NCBI GenBank assembly: GCA_038227745.1
Contig: JBBRPS010000717.1
Span: 1 to 5,210 of the forward strand
Direction: 5' to 3'
Length of the DNA: 5,210 bases
From: DASPXY01 sp038227745
Lineage (GTDB): Bacteria > Planctomycetota > Planctomycetia > Gemmatales > Gemmataceae
Shown here: piece by piece, positions 1-5,189 of the stretch
Numbering within the stretch: the first letter of the stretch is position 1
Layout: every line of letters begins with the position of its first letter
Notes under the pieces: generated by a model
Databases searched by the model: none
What the model was told of the DNA's origin: nothing
What the model saw: the letters and a program-made list of their open reading frames with translations, nothing else
Made by a program: the position numbers and the translations under genes

Positions 1-36
1 CGACGCGCCAGCGAGGGACCCCTCGCTGGCGCGTCG
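1..36. repeat. Perfect 17-bp inverted repeat, first unit of a palindromic repeat cluster
   Basis: Bases 1-17 (CGACGCGCCAGCGAGGG) are exactly complementary to 20-36, leaving only a 2-base spacer. The same arm recurs in the next unit (65-122). The right arm plus its tail, 20-49, is repeated exactly at 99-128 as a 30-base direct repeat 79 bases away. The unit begins at the first base of the window, so it may extend further left. The near-zero loop makes it a nearly continuous palindrome, more like a DNA-level repeat or cruciform than a normal RNA terminator. There is no T-tract. It is probably a dispersed intergenic repeat; a role in ending an upstream transcript is possible. Confidence 0.85.
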
Positions 37-64
37 GGCTTGTATCCCCCGCCTCGCCGCGGAC

Positions 65-122
65 ACAAGCCCGACGCGCCAGCGAGGGGTCGGGCTGCCC
101 CTCGCTGGCGCGTCGGGCTTGT
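65..122. repeat. Perfect 25-bp inverted repeat, second unit of the cluster
   Basis: Bases 65-89 pair exactly with 98-122 around an 8-base loop (TCGGGCTG, 90-97), giving a 25-bp stem without mismatches. The left arm 65-88 is also fully complementary to 20-43 of the preceding unit. The cluster therefore holds four copies of one arm in alternating orientation (1-17, 20-43, 65-89, 98-122) and can fold in mutually exclusive ways. It ends 37 bases before the start codon at 160 and so lies in, or just before, the leader of the membrane-protein gene. There is no run of T on either side, so a classical intrinsic terminator is not supported. No coding sequence is visible in 1-159. Confidence 0.88.
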
Positions 123-140
123 ATCCCCTCTCCTGCGTTG

Positions 141-154
141 AGGAGAACAAGAGG
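141..154 (+). promoter_or_regulatory. Ribosome binding site region of the permease gene
   Basis: Two purine-rich Shine-Dalgarno-like stretches precede the ATG at 160: AGGAG at 141-145 (14 bases before the start) and GAGG at 151-154 (5 bases before). The nearer one is in the usual range and supports the start at 160. No convincing -10/-35 pair is visible between the repeat cluster and the gene, so transcription may enter from upstream. Confidence 0.5.
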
Positions 155-159
155 TTCCC

Positions 160-1899
160 ATGCCATCGTCTCCCCTCGCCGGCGCGCCCGCCCCACACAG
201 CCAACCGCTGCTATTCCAGTGGCTGCGCCTGCGACTGCTGCGCAACAGTTTCCGCGTCGCGATGCAGCAGTCCTTCGTCCGCCTGCTCACCATCCTCCTC
301 TGCAGCGCCCTCATCTGGGGCGCCCTGTTCACGCTGAGCTTCCTCGGCTTCCACGAACTGAAGACGCGCTGGCGCCTGCCGCTCGACGGCCAGATCGTCG
401 GCGTGCTGTTCGACGTGATGTTCATCGTCCTGACCGGCCTGCTGCTGTTCTCGACCGGCCTGATCCTCTACAGCAGCCTCTTCTCCTCTCCGGAAACGGC
501 GTATCTGCTCAGCACGCCGGCCGCCGCCGACCAGGTGTTCGCCTACAAGTACCAGGGGGCCGTCGCCTTCAGCAGCTGGGCCTTCATCCTCCTGGGCAGC
601 CCGATCCTGCTGGCCTACGGCCTGCTCGTCGGCGACGGCGCGCCGTGGTACTTCTACGTCGTCCTGCCCGTGTTCTTCCTCGGCTTCGTGCTGCTGCCCG
701 GCTCGCTCGGCGCCCTCGTCTGCCTGCTGCTGGTCAACTACCTGCCGCGGCGGCGCCAGCAGGTCTTCTGGCTGCTGTCCGTCGGGGCCGTGGCGGCCGT
801 GGGGCTGTGGATCTACGCGCGGATGGTCCCGGCGGTGCAGGACGCCTTCGGCTCGCGTGACTGGCTCAACCGCCTGCTCGGCGAGTTCTCGCTGCTGCGC
901 GGGCCGGTGGTGCCGGCGCACTGGATCGGCCAGGGGTTGCAGGCCGCGGCGCTCGGCGAGGTGGGCGACATGCTCTATTACCTCACCCTGGTGTGCGGCA
1001 ACGGCCTGTTCCTGTACGTACTGACGGCGTGGGCGGCGGCGCGGCTGTACCGGCACGGCTACAACCGCGTGGCGACCGGCGGCAGTCTGCGGCGGCGCTA
1101 CGGCGGCGCCTGGATGGACCGGGGCCTGAGCCGGCTGCTTGGCTTCCTCGACCCGCAGACGCGCCTGCTGATCGTCAAGGACTTCCGCACCTTCCGCCGC
1201 GATCCCGCCCAGTGGGCGCAGATCCTCATCTTCGTCGCCCTCGCCGTGCTCTACTTCAGCAACGTCCGCCACTTCTATACGCAGGAGGTCGGCCGCGGCT
1301 TCCAGAACGGCATCAGCCTGCTCAACCTCTGTGCCGTCTCGTTCCTGATGTGCGCCTACACGGGCCGCTTCATCTACCCGCTGCTCAGCCTGGAGGGCCG
1401 CAAGTTCTGGATCCTCGGCCTGCTGCCGTTGCAGCGCGACCGGCTGCTGTGGGGCAAGTTCGCCTTCTCCGCGACGGGGTGCCTGCTGATCGCGGAGTTC
1501 CTGGTGGTCTTCAGCGACGTGATGCTCAGCCTGCCTTGGTATCTCGTGCTGGTCCACGCGCTGACGGCGGCGGTGCTGGCGCTGGGGTTCAGCGGGTTGA
1601 GCGTGGGGTTGGGGGCGTGTATGCCGAACTTCCGCGAAAGCGACCCGTCGAAGATCGCGGTGGGCTTCGGCGGCACGCTGAACCTGGTGGCAGGGTTGGG
1701 GCTGCTGATCCTGGTGGTCGGGTCGATGGCGCTACCGTGGCACCTGGCAATCGCCAGCGCCGGGGAAGCCGAGTTCACGCTGACGCCGGGGCACTGGTGG
1801 CTGAGCATCGGCGTGGTGTTCGGCCTGATGGTCGGTGCCGTCGCCGTCGTGGTGCCGCTGCAGGCCGGCGCGTGGGCGCTGCGACGGATGGAGTTCTGA
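160..1899 (+). CDS. Polytopic membrane protein, putative ABC exporter permease (ABC-2-like)
   Basis: The product has 579 residues and about twelve hydrophobic segments, near residues 40-64, 79-107, 134-156, 162-190, 201-222, 268-293, 352-369, 385-410, 434-456, 459-488, 501-527 and 547-575. It has no nucleotide-binding motifs, so it would act as the membrane half of a transporter in the cytoplasmic membrane. Two related-looking blocks occur, one per half: SSPETAYLLSTPAAADQVF (109-127) and SLEGRKFWILGLLPLQRDRL (410-429), each followed by a Lys/Phe- or Lys/Tyr-containing turn and a membrane segment. A charged cytoplasmic-type stretch, KDFRTFRRDP (340-349), separates the lobes. This layout matches the 'putative ABC exporter' permeases that are usually encoded next to an ABC ATPase. 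No ATPase lies in the window; it could be upstream of base 1. Substrate unknown. The start is supported by GAGG at 151-154. Family call by recollection of motifs, not a search. Confidence 0.78.
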   Translation: MPSSPLAGAPAPHSQPLLFQWLRLRLLRNSFRVAMQQSFVRLLTILLCSALIWGALFTLSFLGFHELKTRWRLPLDGQIVGVLFDVMFIVLTGLLLFSTGLILYSSLFSSPETAYLLSTPAAADQVFAYKYQGAVAFSSWAFILLGSPILLAYGLLVGDGAPWYFYVVLPVFFLGFVLLPGSLGALVCLLLVNYLPRRRQQVFWLLSVGAVAAVGLWIYARMVPAVQDAFGSRDWLNRLLGEFSLLRGPVVPAHWIGQGLQAAALGEVGDMLYYLTLVCGNGLFLYVLTAWAAARLYRHGYNRVATGGSLRRRYGGAWMDRGLSRLLGFLDPQTRLLIVKDFRTFRRDPAQWAQILIFVALAVLYFSNVRHFYTQEVGRGFQNGISLLNLCAVSFLMCAYTGRFIYPLLSLEGRKFWILGLLPLQRDRLLWGKFAFSATGCLLIAEFLVVFSDVMLSLPWYLVLVHALTAAVLALGFSGLSVGLGACMPNFRESDPSKIAVGFGGTLNLVAGLGLLILVVGSMALPWHLAIASAGEAEFTLTPGHWWLSIGVVFGLMVGAVAVVVPLQAGAWALRRMEF

Positions 1900-1950
1900 C
1901 GGTAAGCCTCCTCACACCAAGCCCACGGGGTGCGACCCGTGGGCTTACCG
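1900..1950. terminator. Hairpin between convergent genes, probable bidirectional terminator or dispersed repeat
   Basis: AAGCCCACGGG at 1919-1929 pairs perfectly with 1936-1946 (11 bp, loop GTGCGA 1930-1935). It starts 19 bases after the permease stop and overlaps the stop codon (TAA on the minus strand, 1945-1947) of the convergent desulfurase gene, so it could serve both transcripts. An alternative exact 9-bp pairing exists: CGGTAAGCC (1900-1908) with GGCTTACCG (1942-1950), sharing the right arm. There is no T-tract on either side. I recall similar AAGCCCACGGG palindromes as common intergenic repeats in planctomycetes, so it may be a repeat that also works as a terminator. Confidence 0.65.
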
Positions 1951-3090
1951 GGCGCGCGCGCTCAGCGCCTCCGCGGCGTGGTCGATCTCCTCCTCCGTCG
2001 TGAAGCGGCCGACGCTCAACCGCACCGCCCCGCGGCTCACCGGGACCGGCGCCCCCATCGCGCACAGCACCGGCGAAACGGTGACGTGCCCCTCGTGGCA
2101 CGCCGACCCCGTCGAGGCGGCGATCTCCGGCACCTTCGCCAGCAGTTCGGAGCCGATGTGACCGAGGAAACTCACGTTCAGCGTGTTCGGCAGGCGCCGC
2201 TCCGGGTGGCCGTTCAGCACGACCTTCTCGCCCAGGGCGGCCCGCAGCCGCTCCCACAACCGATCGCGCAGCGCCCGCAGCCGGTCACCCACCCCGGGCA
2301 GCGACTCCTGCGCCAGCTCGCACGCCTTGCCCAGCGCCACGATGTACGGCACGTTTTCCGTTCCGGCCCGCCGACCACCCTCGTGCCCCGCGCCGTGGAC
2401 GAGCGGCTCCAGCTTCACGCCACGGCGAATGTAGAGTACGCCAATCCCTTTTGGGGCGTAAAGCTTGTGCCCCGCGACGGTCAGCAGGTCCACGCCCAGC
2501 TCGTCCACGTTGACGGCGACCTTGCCCAGCGACTGCGCCGCGTCGGTGTGGACGAGGGCGCCGCGCTGGTGGGCGAGGGCGGCAATCTCGCGGATCGGCT
2601 GGAGCGTGCCGACCTCGTTGTTCGCGTGCATGATGCTCACCAGCGTCGTGCCGCGGTCGAGGGCCTTGCGTACCGCGTCGGGATCGACGAGACCGTGGCG
2701 ATCCACCGGCAGCACGGTGATCCGGCAACCCAGGCGCTTGAGGAAGTCGCACGGCTGCAGCGTGGCCGGGTGCTCGACGGCGCTGGTGACGATGTGGGCG
2801 TCGCGCGCCCAGCGACCGAAGAGGCCGCGCAGCTTGATGAAGACGGACCCCTTGATGGCCTGGTTGCTGGCCTCGCTGCCGCCGCCGGTGAAGACGATCT
2901 CGTCGGGGCGGGCGCCGAGGAGGTCCGCGACCTGCTGCCGGCCGCGTGCGACGGCGTCGTGGGCGGCCTTGCCGTAGGCGTGGCTGCTGGAGGGATTGCC
3001 GAAGCCCTGGCGCAGATGAGGGAGCATCGCCTCGATGACGGCGGGGTCGAGGGGCGTCGTCGCGTTATAGTCGAGGTAGATCGGATCCAT
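1945..3090 (-). CDS. Cysteine desulfurase / selenocysteine lyase family enzyme (NifS/IscS-like, PLP-dependent)
   Basis: The 381-residue product is full length for a class V aminotransferase-fold desulfurase, which moves sulfur from cysteine (or selenium from selenocysteine) onto an active-site cysteine as persulfide, releasing alanine, in the cytoplasm. Visible motifs: YLDYNATTPLDP (5-16), FTGGGSEASN (67-76), the cofactor-stacking histidine in SAVEH (H107), HANNEVGTLQP (155-165), HTDAAQSLGK (181-190) with D183 and Q186, the Schiff-base lysine K209 in VAGHK, GAGHEGGRRAGTEN (233-246) and the catalytic C331 in STGSACHEG (326-334). The C-terminus RLSVGRFTTEEEID (357-370) is typical. The loop GSACHEG...SPVL resembles my recollection of selenocysteine lyases more than E. 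coli IscS (GSACTSA). The chosen start is the ATG at 3090, two residues before the conserved N-terminus. An in-frame GTG at 3162 adds 24 unconserved residues and lies inside the upstream terminator hairpin. No clear Shine-Dalgarno precedes 3090. No scaffold (IscU/SufU), SelD or sulfur-acceptor gene is adjacent. Confidence 0.95.
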   Translation of the reverse strand: MDPIYLDYNATTPLDPAVIEAMLPHLRQGFGNPSSSHAYGKAAHDAVARGRQQVADLLGARPDEIVFTGGGSEASNQAIKGSVFIKLRGLFGRWARDAHIVTSAVEHPATLQPCDFLKRLGCRITVLPVDRHGLVDPDAVRKALDRGTTLVSIMHANNEVGTLQPIREIAALAHQRGALVHTDAAQSLGKVAVNVDELGVDLLTVAGHKLYAPKGIGVLYIRRGVKLEPLVHGAGHEGGRRAGTENVPYIVALGKACELAQESLPGVGDRLRALRDRLWERLRAALGEKVVLNGHPERRLPNTLNVSFLGHIGSELLAKVPEIAASTGSACHEGHVTVSPVLCAMGAPVPVSRGAVRLSVGRFTTEEEIDHAAEALSARAR

Positions 3091-3147
3091 GCGGTTGTGT
3101 TCCGCGAGAGACGGCCAAGGGCAAGGGGCCGAACGGGCCGTCCGGTC

Positions 3148-3185
3148 AAAGAAAGGAGGCACAAGATGTTGGCTCTTGTGCCTCC
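3148..3185 (-). terminator. Rho-independent terminator for the 4139-3216 gene pair
   Basis: Read on the minus strand, GGAGGCACAAGA (3185-3174) and TCTTGTGCCTCC (3166-3155) form a perfect 12-bp stem with a 7-base loop (3173-3167). It is followed directly by TTTCTTT (3154-3148). It begins about 30 bases after the stop codon of the 3216-3635 gene. This is the only hairpin in the window with a proper T-rich tail. It separates the small-gene pair from the downstream desulfurase, whose own start at 3090 lies beyond it. Confidence 0.85.
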
Positions 3186-3215
3186 CGCCTGGAACAGCTC
3201 AAAGTGGTGCCCGGC

Positions 3216-3635
3216 TCAGGCGAAGCATAGCTCGCCCTCAACCTCAGTTTCTCCCGCGACCTCGATCAGTTTCTTGTACACCAGGGTTTTCAATGCCATT
3301 CGGTCCTGCGAGGAAGACCACAGCCGGGCCAGGAAGATGTGCTCTAGCCTGACCGGGCCGTTTTCGACAACGATCTTGAACCCGGGGTTCTTCTTCCAGA
3401 ATTCACTGCAAAACTTGGATACCCCCTTGATGAGGGAGCCTACGGTCTCGCCCGTCTCCTGGCTATAGTAGACGGTCACCAGGTCATCAACCCGCTCGGC
3501 ATAGAACGGGTCGGGCTTGGCGAGGAATTCGATGCAGTCGCCATCGGGGTCGTAGGTCGCTGTCGGGCGGTATTGCTCCGCGGGCCTGGCCAGGAGCATC
3601 ATCCGCTTGGCAAAATCGGCATTCGAGGTAGTCAT
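3216..3635 (-). CDS. Hypothetical 139-residue protein with a DUF2283-like segment
   Basis: I do not recognise the full-length family. Residues 26-75 (starting ATYDPDGDCIEF, then ERVDDLVTVYYSQETGETVG and SLIKGVSKF) follow the pattern of DUF2283: a Tyr-Asp strand start, a 'DD-V-V-Y' strand, a G-x-x-V-G turn, then an Ile/Leu strand leading into a helix. This is a resemblance by eye. The remainder (76-139) has a Phe/Trp/Lys-rich stretch, FCSEFWKKNPGFKIVVENG, and a mixed-charge C-terminus. There is no signal peptide, membrane segment or Cys-rich metal site. The ATG at 3635 is preferred, with GGAAG about 10 bases upstream; an in-frame TTG at 3683 would add 16 residues. It lies 72 bases downstream of the 3708-4139 gene on the same strand, with no terminator between, and is followed by a strong terminator, so it is probably the last gene of a two-gene unit. 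GC is low (29/60 at 3241-3300; 26/60 at 3361-3420). It might be the antitoxin-like partner of its neighbour. Confidence 0.72.
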   Translation of the reverse strand: MTTSNADFAKRMMLLARPAEQYRPTATYDPDGDCIEFLAKPDPFYAERVDDLVTVYYSQETGETVGSLIKGVSKFCSEFWKKNPGFKIVVENGPVRLEHIFLARLWSSSQDRMALKTLVYKKLIEVAGETEVEGELCFA

Positions 3636-3707
3636 GGCACCCGCTTCCGTAACCCCGATTGGGTCAGGGTTGCCCGCCGCCAACGTGCGCGGCCTTTGCG
3701 AAATCCG

Positions 3708-4139
3708 TCAGAGCAGTTGGTGCTTGAAGCGCATCTGGTAGTCAACCGGCAGGGTCGGCTTCTCCGGGTCTGCCTTCTCCCACCGCCAGTTGTACGCCAC
3801 CCCTTCGTCATTCACGAAGACAAGGTAGACCTGGTTTCGATAGGAGGCGGCTTCGGTGCCATCCCGATGATAGCTGTGCTCCGGGACGCCGCAGTAACAC
3901 CGCCAGCCGACTCCCCTGGGGTCTTCGTCTTCGTCCCGCCGCAGTCCCTCGAACACGGCGGTGGGCTTTTGCAAAATGGCTGGGACGATGAAGCCGCACT
4001 CCTTCGCGTGTCCCAGGCTGCGGCGCCCCACCGCCTGCATCCGGTCGAAGGAGATCAGCACTTCGCAGGCTGTCCCATTGGCGGGATTGACCGCCTGAAT
4101 GGTCAGGTAGTCTCGGCGAGAATCCCCTTTTTCAACCAT
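3708..4139 (-). CDS. Hypothetical 143-residue protein, possible BECR-fold (RelE/barnase-like) RNase
   Basis: I do not recognise a named family with certainty. After an N-terminal extension (1-37), residues 40-66 read as a helix beginning RSLGHAKECGF, then VPAILQKPTAVFEGL. Strands follow: WRCYCGVPEHSY (79-90), QVYLVFVNDEG (103-113) and VAYNWRWEKADPEKPTLP (114-131), and the C-terminus is RFKHQLL. A His-containing helix with an 'IL-x-x-P' end, followed by antiparallel strands, is the layout of small BECR-fold RNases, including DUF4258-type RelE-like proteins. H44, H88, H91, R119 or the YNWRWE strand could supply catalytic residues. Alternatively the CYC motif (81-83) with H88/H91 might bind metal. 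The start at 4139 is fixed: an in-frame stop lies two codons upstream (4146-4148) and the next Met is residue 34. No good Shine-Dalgarno is visible. It is the first gene of the pair with 3216-3635 and is divergent from the DUF1080 gene. Function inferred with low confidence; coding status better supported. Confidence 0.7.
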   Translation of the reverse strand: MVEKGDSRRDYLTIQAVNPANGTACEVLISFDRMQAVGRRSLGHAKECGFIVPAILQKPTAVFEGLRRDEDEDPRGVGWRCYCGVPEHSYHRDGTEAASYRNQVYLVFVNDEGVAYNWRWEKADPEKPTLPVDYQMRFKHQLL

Positions 4140-4201
4140 ACGCCATCAATACCCGAACCGGGAGGGGGAATCAAGACGCACGGCGTCTGCGACCTACCTG
4201 C

Positions 4202-4207
4202 ATTGTA
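4202..4207 (-). promoter_or_regulatory. Possible -10 element for the leftward small-gene pair
   Basis: On the minus strand the hexamer is TACAAT, five of six matches to TATAAT, in otherwise GC-rich sequence and about 60 bases before the ATG at 4139. The position is sensible for a promoter, but no matching -35 hexamer is found 16-18 bases upstream (the sequence there is CCTCC-rich). It therefore remains a weak suggestion. Planctomycete promoters often depart from the E. coli consensus. Confidence 0.22.
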
Positions 4208-4343
4208 GCAAGGCGTGGGCGGAAGGAGGCGGCGCGTCAGACGGCCCAGCCATCACGGCGAGCAGAAGTGCCACCCCTGGACGAGGGGGACCGGCGGGGC
4301 GATACCATTCAGGGGGCGTTGTTGACAACTCGACTGACTGTGA

Positions 4344-4349
4344 GAGGAG
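4344..4349 (+). promoter_or_regulatory. Shine-Dalgarno of the DUF1080 gene
   Basis: GAGGAG ends six bases before the ATG at 4356. This is the best ribosome binding site in the window, and it fixes the start so that the signal peptide begins with MRRHLGRW. Confidence 0.75.
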
Positions 4350-4355
4350 CGGCAC

Positions 4356-5156
4356 ATGCGACGACACCTGGGTAGATGGGCGGCGCCAGCGGTCCTGCTG
4401 GCGCTGCTGGCGGGCGGCCTGACACCGGGACAGGACAGGGGCGGCAAGGGGAAGAGCGGCAAGACCGAGGAGGGCTTCGTCTCCCTCTTCGACGGCAAGA
4501 CGCTCAAGGGCTGGCACGTCAGCGCCAAGACGGGGCACAGCGGCGCGAGCAAGCACAAGTCGGGCGGCCGCTGGCAGGTCGAGGACGGGGCCATCACCGG
4601 CAGCCAGGACATCCCCGGCAACGGCGGCATCGTCATCACCGACAAGCAGGACTACCGCGACTTCGAGGTCGTGCTGGAGATGAAGAACGATTACGGCCCC
4701 GACAGCGGCCTGTTCCTGCGCAGCAACGACAAGGGCCAGGCCTACCAGGCGCTGATCGACTACCACTCGAACGGCAGCCTGATGGGCGTCTACGGCGAGG
4801 GCCTCAACCCCGGCTTCCACGTCCGCAACTTCACCTTCCTCGACAAGGACACGCCGGAGAAAATCAAGGAGGACAAGGCGGAGTTCAAGCTGCCGGTGTC
4901 GCCGCAGATGTGGCCGAAGTTCTGGAAGCACGGCGAGTGGAACGAGCTGCGCGCCCGCATCCAGGGCAACCCGGCGAAAATGACGACGTGGATCAAGGAC
5001 GTGAAGTTCATGGAGTGGACGGACAAGGTGGAGCGGCCGCAGCACGCCAAGGGCGGCATCGCGCTGCAGGTCCACGGCGGCGGCTACGGCGGCCCCGGCG
5101 ACCTGACGAAGCTCCAGGTGCGCTACCGCAACATCCGCGTGAAGGTCCTCGATTGA
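4356..5156 (+). CDS. Secreted DUF1080 protein, 3-keto-disaccharide hydrolase family
   Basis: The 266-residue product begins with a signal peptide: basic MRRHLGR, then a hydrophobic core at about 9-22. There is no lipobox cysteine, so export to the periplasm or outside as a soluble protein is likely. A Gly/Lys-rich linker (28-37) precedes one DUF1080 domain (PF06439; concanavalin-like beta-sandwich). Signatures: FVSLFDGKTLKGWH (41-54), WQVEDGAITGSQ (73-84), DYRDFEVVLEMKNDYGPDSG (99-118) then LFLRS, GEWNELRARIQGN (193-205), GGIALQVHGGGYGG (233-246) and YRNIRVKVLD at the end. The domain is complete and of usual length. Family members cleave 3-keto-glycosides formed by sugar dehydrogenases, or are uncharacterised; the exact substrate cannot be read here. 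No Gfo/Idh/MocA oxidoreductase partner is adjacent within the window. It is preceded by a strong Shine-Dalgarno and is probably transcribed alone. Confidence 0.93.
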   Translation: MRRHLGRWAAPAVLLALLAGGLTPGQDRGGKGKSGKTEEGFVSLFDGKTLKGWHVSAKTGHSGASKHKSGGRWQVEDGAITGSQDIPGNGGIVITDKQDYRDFEVVLEMKNDYGPDSGLFLRSNDKGQAYQALIDYHSNGSLMGVYGEGLNPGFHVRNFTFLDKDTPEKIKEDKAEFKLPVSPQMWPKFWKHGEWNELRARIQGNPAKMTTWIKDVKFMEWTDKVERPQHAKGGIALQVHGGGYGGPGDLTKLQVRYRNIRVKVLD

Positions 5157-5169
5157 CGGTCCGGGCGAA

Positions 5170-5189
5170 CGGCCGGCGTAAGCCGGCTG
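5170..5189. repeat. GC hairpin with GUAA tetraloop downstream of the DUF1080 gene
   Basis: GCCGGC (5172-5177) pairs with GCCGGC (5182-5187) around GTAA (5178-5181). The stem extends by a G-U pair (5171/5188) and a C-G pair (5170/5189), giving 8 bp. In RNA the loop is a GNRA tetraloop (GUAA), which stabilises hairpins. It starts 13 bases after the stop codon at 5156. There is no T-tract, so it may be a factor-dependent terminator, a 3'-end stabiliser or a dispersed repeat. The last 20 bases of the window show nothing else. Confidence 0.55.

Larger units (their letters stand above)
4140..4355. other. Divergent intergenic region, 216 bases
   Basis: No gene is supported here. The region must hold the promoters of the leftward pair (starting 4139) and the rightward DUF1080 gene (starting 4356). 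Minor structures seen: a 6-bp hairpin AGACGC/GCGTCT (4174-4179 with 4183-4188, loop ACG) and a 5-bp hairpin CCCCT/AGGGG (4274-4278 with 4284-4288). Both are weak and could be chance at this GC content. It lacks the long perfect palindromes found at 1-128 and 1919-1946. Confidence 0.6.

Noticed and set aside
1..128. CRISPR array
   Set aside because: The repeats alternate in orientation, are perfect palindromes and have very short, unequal spacers. CRISPR arrays have direct repeats with spacers of uniform length.
211..1557. Long open frame on the minus strand, 448 codons, opposite the permease gene
   Set aside because: The translation is a low-complexity mixture of Glu, Gln, Arg, Ala and His without any recognisable motif, as expected opposite a high-GC gene. 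The plus strand gives a coherent membrane protein with a ribosome binding site.
1930..3468. Long open frame on the plus strand, 512 codons, opposite the desulfurase and part of the next gene
   Set aside because: The minus strand carries all catalytic motifs of a cysteine desulfurase. The plus frame runs across two genes and a terminator and has an Arg/Val/Gly-rich shadow composition.
3636..3683. TTG start at 3683 adding 16 residues to the DUF2283-like protein
   Set aside because: The extra residues (Gly/Ala/Pro-rich) carry no domain signal, and the ATG at 3635 has a Shine-Dalgarno-like GGAAG upstream. The longer form cannot be excluded.
4322..4327. Perfect TTGACA hexamer upstream of the DUF1080 gene as a -35 box
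   Set aside because: At 16-18 bases downstream lies the GAGGAG ribosome binding site, not a -10 box, and a transcript starting there would have no room for the leader. Probably chance.
4194..5075. Minus-strand open frame of 293 codons opposite the DUF1080 gene
   Set aside because: It is Leu/Val/Asp/Arg-rich without motifs, and the plus strand has a complete DUF1080 domain, signal peptide and Shine-Dalgarno.
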